A stretch of DNA of 9,497 nucleotides from an uncultured Solirubrobacterales bacterium (GTDB lineage: Bacteria > Actinomycetota > Thermoleophilia > Solirubrobacterales > 70-9): NCBI GenBank assembly GCA_937910825.1, contig CALEMO010000366.1:1-9497 (forward strand). Direction: 5' to 3'. Made by a program: the position numbers and the translations under genes. Each line of letters starts with the position of its first letter. Within the stretch, counting starts at the first letter, position 1. This document shows positions 7,178 through 9,497 of this stretch, in pieces. The notes beneath the pieces are model-generated. The model searched no databases, had not been told where the DNA came from, and was given only the letters and a program-made list of their open reading frames with translations.

Positions 7178-7256
7178 TATGCTCTCCTGTCCCGGTTCCA
7201 AAAGGACCAGCTCCCACCGCCTAACCCCCGTACCCCCGATGTACATCCCAGTTTCC

Positions 7257-8894
7257 ATGACTGACATCCGCAGGGCCGTGCTCGGCACCGTTTTTCTGGT
7301 GCTGCTCTTTGCTGCCGCGATCGGCCGCTCGCCGGAGGTGGCCAGCGCGAAGCGGCCGAACATCATCGTCATCCAGACCGACGACCAGGCCGCGAACTTG
7401 GTCAAGGCCGAGTTCCGTTCTCCAAACGGCTCCTACGGAAAAGTAATGCCCAATACACGGAAGGAAATCTTCAGGCGCGGGACCGAGTTCCGCAACTACT
7501 ACGCGACGACCCCTGTCTGCTCGCCTTCGAGGGCGTCGCTGCTGACCGGCCAATACCCGCGCAACAATGGCCTGGTGGCCAATGAAGGTCCGATCGGCGG
7601 CTGGCAGGGATTCCAGCAGCTGCCGCTCTATACGGAGAACGTGCCGGTCAGCATGCAGCGTGCCGGCTACCGCACTGCCCACTTCGGCAAGTTGATCAAC
7701 GGCTACTACGACAGCGTGCACGATCGGGTCGAGACCACCGTGCCCCCCGGCTGGAACCGCTGGTTCACAACCGCGTTCCTTCCCGGAACCCAGTATTACG
7801 GCTACCGGGTGAACGACAACGGCTGGCCGGTAGGCCCCTTTGGTACCGGCAAGTACAAGTCGAGCGGCAAGGGTCTGGACTCGAAGAAATGCACCGCCGC
7901 GCGCATCACCCGGCCCAAGCCCGGCCTACGCTGCAACTACCTGACCGATGTGATGTCAAGGGGTGCGGTCAGGGAGATCCGTCGCAAGCACCAGTCACCG
8001 TTCTTCATCCAGGTTGACTATCAGGCGCCGCACGGCGATGTCGCTGCCCCGATGGGACCCCAGCCGGCGAGCCGCCACATGAATACAGCGAACCGCACCA
8101 GGCTGCCCCGCCCGGCCAACTTCAACGAGTCGGATATCACGGACAAGTCGCTGCTGATCCAGAGTTTCATCCAGAGCCCGCTCTCGTCAAGCCAGATCCG
8201 TAATACGACCAAGTCGTACCGCCGCACGCTCGAGGCCCTGCGGGCGGTTGATGACGGCGTCGGCGCGATAATCAAGACCCTTCGCCAGACCGGCCAGCTG
8301 GACAACACCTACATCTTCTACACCTCTGACCACGGCTACTTTCAGGGCGAGCACCGTTTCTCCTCCGCCAAGTTCCTGCCCTATGAGGAGACTTCCAGCG
8401 TTGACATGGCGGTTCGAGGACCCGACGTGTCGCGCCGGTCGAAGTCACAGGAAGTCGTCGGCAACATCGACATAGCGGCCACTGCACTGAAGCTCGCCGG
8501 CGCCGCGCCGGACTATTCGGTCGACGGGCGGACCCTGCACCGTTACTGGAAGGACCCCGATCTCACTTCAAGGCGGGCGATCGAGATCTCTCTACTCAAT
8601 CCACGGGGATCGGGCGACCAGGTCAATGCTTCGATCTCTGCCAAGGCTCCTGCGCTGCGCTACAAGGCCTTCCGGGTCGGTCCCTACAAGTACGTCAAAT
8701 ACGCCCAGGGCGACATCGAGCTCTACGACCTCGAGCGCGACCCCAGGGAACTCGACAACGTGGCGGACGCGCCCGAGTACTCAGAGGTACTCGCCTACAT
8801 GCAGACCTACCTGCCGTCGCTCGTCAAGTGCGCCGGTAGCGAATGCCGGGAAGACCTTCCCGAGTGGCCCGAGCCCGCAATCAGCGGACCTTGA
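7257..8894 (+). CDS. Secreted type I (formylglycine) sulfatase
   Basis: From the ATG at 7257 this is a 545-residue protein with a Sec-type signal peptide: Arg5-Arg6, hydrophobic core at about 8-23, likely cleavage after VASA (residue 31). An in-frame ATG at 7239 would add six residues; neither has a Shine-Dalgarno. The mature part opens with the sulfatase strand RPNIIVIQTDDQ (metal ligands Asp42, Asp43). The signature CSPSRASLLTGQYP has Cys88 as the residue converted to formylglycine. Further active-site elements are HFGKL (His142, Lys145), QAPHGD (His259), TSDHGY (Asp358, His359) and SSAKF (Lys372). The C-terminal ELYDLERDPRELDNVAD is the typical sulfatase ending. It would hydrolyse sulfate esters outside the membrane; the organisation resembles arylsulfatase and N-acetylglucosamine-6-sulfatase relatives, but the substrate is not determinable. 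Activity needs a formylglycine-generating enzyme, not present in this window. Its 3' end overlaps the convergent arylsulfotransferase gene by 14 nt. Confidence 0.93.
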   Translation: MTDIRRAVLGTVFLVLLFAAAIGRSPEVASAKRPNIIVIQTDDQAANLVKAEFRSPNGSYGKVMPNTRKEIFRRGTEFRNYYATTPVCSPSRASLLTGQYPRNNGLVANEGPIGGWQGFQQLPLYTENVPVSMQRAGYRTAHFGKLINGYYDSVHDRVETTVPPGWNRWFTTAFLPGTQYYGYRVNDNGWPVGPFGTGKYKSSGKGLDSKKCTAARITRPKPGLRCNYLTDVMSRGAVREIRRKHQSPFFIQVDYQAPHGDVAAPMGPQPASRHMNTANRTRLPRPANFNESDITDKSLLIQSFIQSPLSSSQIRNTTKSYRRTLEALRAVDDGVGAIIKTLRQTGQLDNTYIFYTSDHGYFQGEHRFSSAKFLPYEETSSVDMAVRGPDVSRRSKSQEVVGNIDIAATALKLAGAAPDYSVDGRTLHRYWKDPDLTSRRAIEISLLNPRGSGDQVNASISAKAPALRYKAFRVGPYKYVKYAQGDIELYDLERDPRELDNVADAPEYSEVLAYMQTYLPSLVKCAGSECREDLPEWPEPAISGP

Positions 8895-9497
8895 CCACCC
8901 GGGAGCTGCCGATGCTTTTACCGCCTTTGGACAGCCCGATGACTTTCACGTAGTTGCGGCCGCCCTGCTTCTGTTCCCGATGCTTGTCCCATGTCCAGTT
9001 CGGATCAGCCAAGGGGGAGTTCAGAAGGTCGGGCACTTCCATCCGGGTCTCGAAGCCGTCACGCTTATAGGTCCCGACGTTCGAAAGTGACTTGCGCGAA
9101 CCGCCTGCCATGATCCGCCACTCACGCACGCGGGTATCACCGTTCCAGCTAGCAAAGGCGTTCGTCTGGTCGCTACCGGAAGAGAACGCCGCTACGGCCA
9201 CCTTGCCGGGTGCGCGGCCGGACCAGCTGTCGCGGTACGCGCGGTAGAAGGCCCTGATGCCCAGCAGTTCGGCGTCGAAGACAACTTTGCCGTTCGCCGC
9301 ATGTTCGCTGAGCAGCGGTACGCCGCCCCAGCCGACGAGGTAATTGCCGTTCTTGAGCTTCTGCATGTTGCCCTGCTGGGTCGCCAGAGGCTTGGCCGGG
9401 TTGAAGAACTCCTGGGCGACCACGGCCTTCTTCTTCTTGAAATTGAGCTTCAACACCAGGCCACGGGACTGCTTGGCCCACTTTTTGCTGACGGTTG
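8881..9497 (-). CDS. Arylsulfotransferase (ASST) family protein, C-terminal part (5' end outside window)
   Basis: The minus-strand frame stays open from the right edge to a TGA at 8881, giving 204 residues. A GTG at 9456 lies within this open frame but is not convincing as a start, because family-like sequence (KKWAKQSRGLVLKL) continues upstream of it. The pattern resembles the ASST beta-propeller family: a strand with SRGLVLKLN, then NPAKPLATQQGNMQKLKNGN (spacing of the family's G-x-x-Q-x-L-x-NGN), YLVGWGGVPLLSEH, then GKVVFDAEL and FYRAYRDSWSGRAPG. The last 90 residues look like an Ig-like or beta-sandwich tail (FASWNGDTRVREWRI … YVKVIGLSKGGK). ASST enzymes move sulfate directly from a phenolic sulfate to another phenol, usually outside the membrane. 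The catalytic histidines could not be verified because most of the propeller is outside the window. Family call from pattern memory, not a profile search. Confidence 0.75.
   Translation of the reverse strand, partial: TVSKKWAKQSRGLVLKLNFKKKKAVVAQEFFNPAKPLATQQGNMQKLKNGNYLVGWGGVPLLSEHAANGKVVFDAELLGIRAFYRAYRDSWSGRAPGKVAVAAFSSGSDQTNAFASWNGDTRVREWRIMAGGSRKSLSNVGTYKRDGFETRMEVPDLLNSPLADPNWTWDKHREQKQGGRNYVKVIGLSKGGKSIGSSRVVKVR

Noticed and set aside
7116..7256. Extension of the sulfatase to a TTG at 7116
   Set aside because: It would place a polar stretch of about 47 residues before a good signal peptide, cover the promoter region and overlap the divergent gene's start.

Overview
The window is GC-rich bacterial DNA (roughly 60-65% by eye) with compact, often overlapping genes and few Shine-Dalgarno sequences. 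Gene content and composition suggest a high-GC actinobacterium. The combination of ASST-type arylsulfotransferase, sulfatase and LtaS-like membrane proteins would fit a Thermoleophilia/Solirubrobacterales relative, but that placement is inference and no phylogenetic marker was tested.

Layout. (1) Positions 1-2399, minus strand: sucC and sucD (succinyl-CoA ligase beta and alpha, TCA cycle) are joined by a 4-bp ATGA stop/start overlap. They are followed 32 nt later by the 5' part of a membrane-protein gene that runs off the left edge. (2) Positions 2469-4406, plus strand: a two-gene unit transcribed divergently from sucC. It encodes a HAD hydrolase of the haloacid-dehalogenase type and, 15 nt later, a stand-alone N6-adenine DNA methyltransferase with no restriction enzyme beside it. 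(3) Positions 4432-7141, minus strand: a 747-residue protein with about five membrane helices and an extracellular alkaline-phosphatase/sulfatase-superfamily domain, followed by a GNAT acetyltransferase overlapping it by 11 nt. (4) Positions 7257-8894, plus strand: a secreted type I sulfatase with an intact formylglycine motif, divergent from the membrane protein. The 115-bp gap between them carries a 15-bp dyad. (5) Positions 8881-9497, minus strand: the C-terminal part of a probable arylsulfotransferase, tail-to-tail with the sulfatase and overlapping it by 14 nt.

The left half is core metabolism plus an epigenetic or housekeeping pair. The right half looks like a cell-surface or secreted ester-chemistry locus: one enzyme hydrolysing sulfate esters, one moving sulfate between phenols, and a membrane-bound phospho/sulfo-transferase-like protein. 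The truncated protein at the left edge matches the N-terminus of that 747-residue protein, with key residues at identical positions. This suggests two paralogues of one membrane family flank this 7-kb segment. No mobile elements, CRISPR arrays, tRNA or rRNA genes were seen. No gene-free stretch exceeds 300 bases.
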